Source: Alphaproteobacteria bacterium
Lineage (GTDB): Bacteria; Pseudomonadota; Alphaproteobacteria; UBA8366
Direction of reading: 5' to 3'
Assembly (NCBI GenBank): GCA_030743445.1
Contig: JASLSL010000150.1
Coordinates: forward strand, 1-6,336
DNA length: 6,336 bases
Shown in pieces: positions 6,024 through 6,336 of the stretch (positions are counted from its first letter, which is position 1; every line of letters starts with the position of its first letter). Under the pieces are notes generated by a model. That model made no database searches, was not told the DNA's origin, and was given only the letters and a program-made list of their open reading frames with translations. A program made the translations under genes and the position numbers.

Positions 6024-6336
6024 ATGCTTGAAGAGATCGATTTCGTCGGCCAACTGCACAAGCGGACCGAGCGCGACTATGTCGGCCGCGTGGTCGAGCA
6101 CGACAAGGCGGAATGCGCCACGATCGCCAAGCAATACGGCGAGGACTATTGGGACGGGCCGCGGCAATACGGTTACGGCGGCTACAGTTACGACGGCCGC
6201 TGGCGCGTCGTCGCCGAGGAGATGGCCAAGCACTACGGCCTCGAGGCCGGCATGCGGATTCTCGACATGGGCTGCGGCAAGGCCTATCTGCTGTACGAGT
6301 TCACCCAGGTGGTGCCGGGGCTCGAGGTCGCCGGCA
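6024..6336 (+). CDS. Class I SAM-dependent methyltransferase, N-terminal part (runs off the right edge)
   Basis: The 104 visible codons begin MLEEIDFVGQLHKRTERDY and lead, after a charged N-terminal region, to a Tyr/Gly-rich segment QYGYGGYSYDGRW (48-60). The SAM-binding motif I ILDMGCGKAYLL follows at 79-90, with the GCGK turn at 83-86. This layout fits a Rossmann-fold methyltransferase with about 75 extra residues before the fold, of the kind found in polysaccharide biosynthesis loci, where such enzymes can O-methylate a sugar or act on a nucleotide sugar. The catalytic half lies outside the window, so acceptor and atom methylated are unknown. The gene follows transketolase C by 23 bases with a good ribosome binding site, so it belongs to the same operon. 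Confidence 0.85.
   Translation, partial: MLEEIDFVGQLHKRTERDYVGRVVEHDKAECATIAKQYGEDYWDGPRQYGYGGYSYDGRWRVVAEEMAKHYGLEAGMRILDMGCGKAYLLYEFTQVVPGLEVAG

Overview
The window is GC-rich, densely coding DNA that looks like part of a bacterial surface-polysaccharide (O-antigen, capsule or other exopolysaccharide) locus. GC-rich third codon positions, long antisense shadow frames and very short gene gaps suggest a Gram-negative proteobacterium, most likely an alphaproteobacterium of the Rhodospirillales kind. No rRNA, tRNA or species-specific marker is present, so the taxonomic guess is weak.

Layout: at the left edge the first 22 codons of a dTDP-glucose 4,6-dehydratase (rfbB/rmlB) run leftward off the window. 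About 260 bases of less GC-rich, apparently non-coding DNA (68-329) separate it from a rightward, tightly packed run of seven genes. These are an extended-SDR NAD-dependent sugar epimerase/dehydratase (330-1334), a two-domain nucleotidyltransferase plus PfkB-type sugar kinase (1345-2928), a GmhA-like SIS-domain sugar-phosphate isomerase (2940-3530), a HAD-type phosphatase (3537-4160), a transketolase split into N-terminal (4196-5047) and C-terminal (5047-6000) subunits, and the start of a SAM-dependent methyltransferase (6024 to the right edge). Gaps within the run are 10, 11, 6, 35, -1 and 23 bases, so it is almost certainly one operon. No terminator, insertion sequence, CRISPR array or RNA gene is visible.

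How the genes may work together (inference): the enzyme types match, step for step, a route from pentose phosphates to a nucleotide-activated heptose. Transketolase would make sedoheptulose 7-phosphate, the SIS protein would isomerise it to an aldoheptose 7-phosphate, the kinase domain would phosphorylate C1, the HAD protein would remove the C7 phosphate, and the nucleotidyltransferase domain would make the NDP-sugar. The SDR would then modify the sugar, and the methyltransferase may add a methyl group. The notable points are that the transketolase supplying the precursor is in the same operon, that the bifunctional enzyme has its domains in the opposite order to E. coli HldE, and that the phosphatase and isomerase differ from textbook GmhB and GmhA at metal-site positions. 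A different or larger sugar made with the same chemistry is an open alternative.
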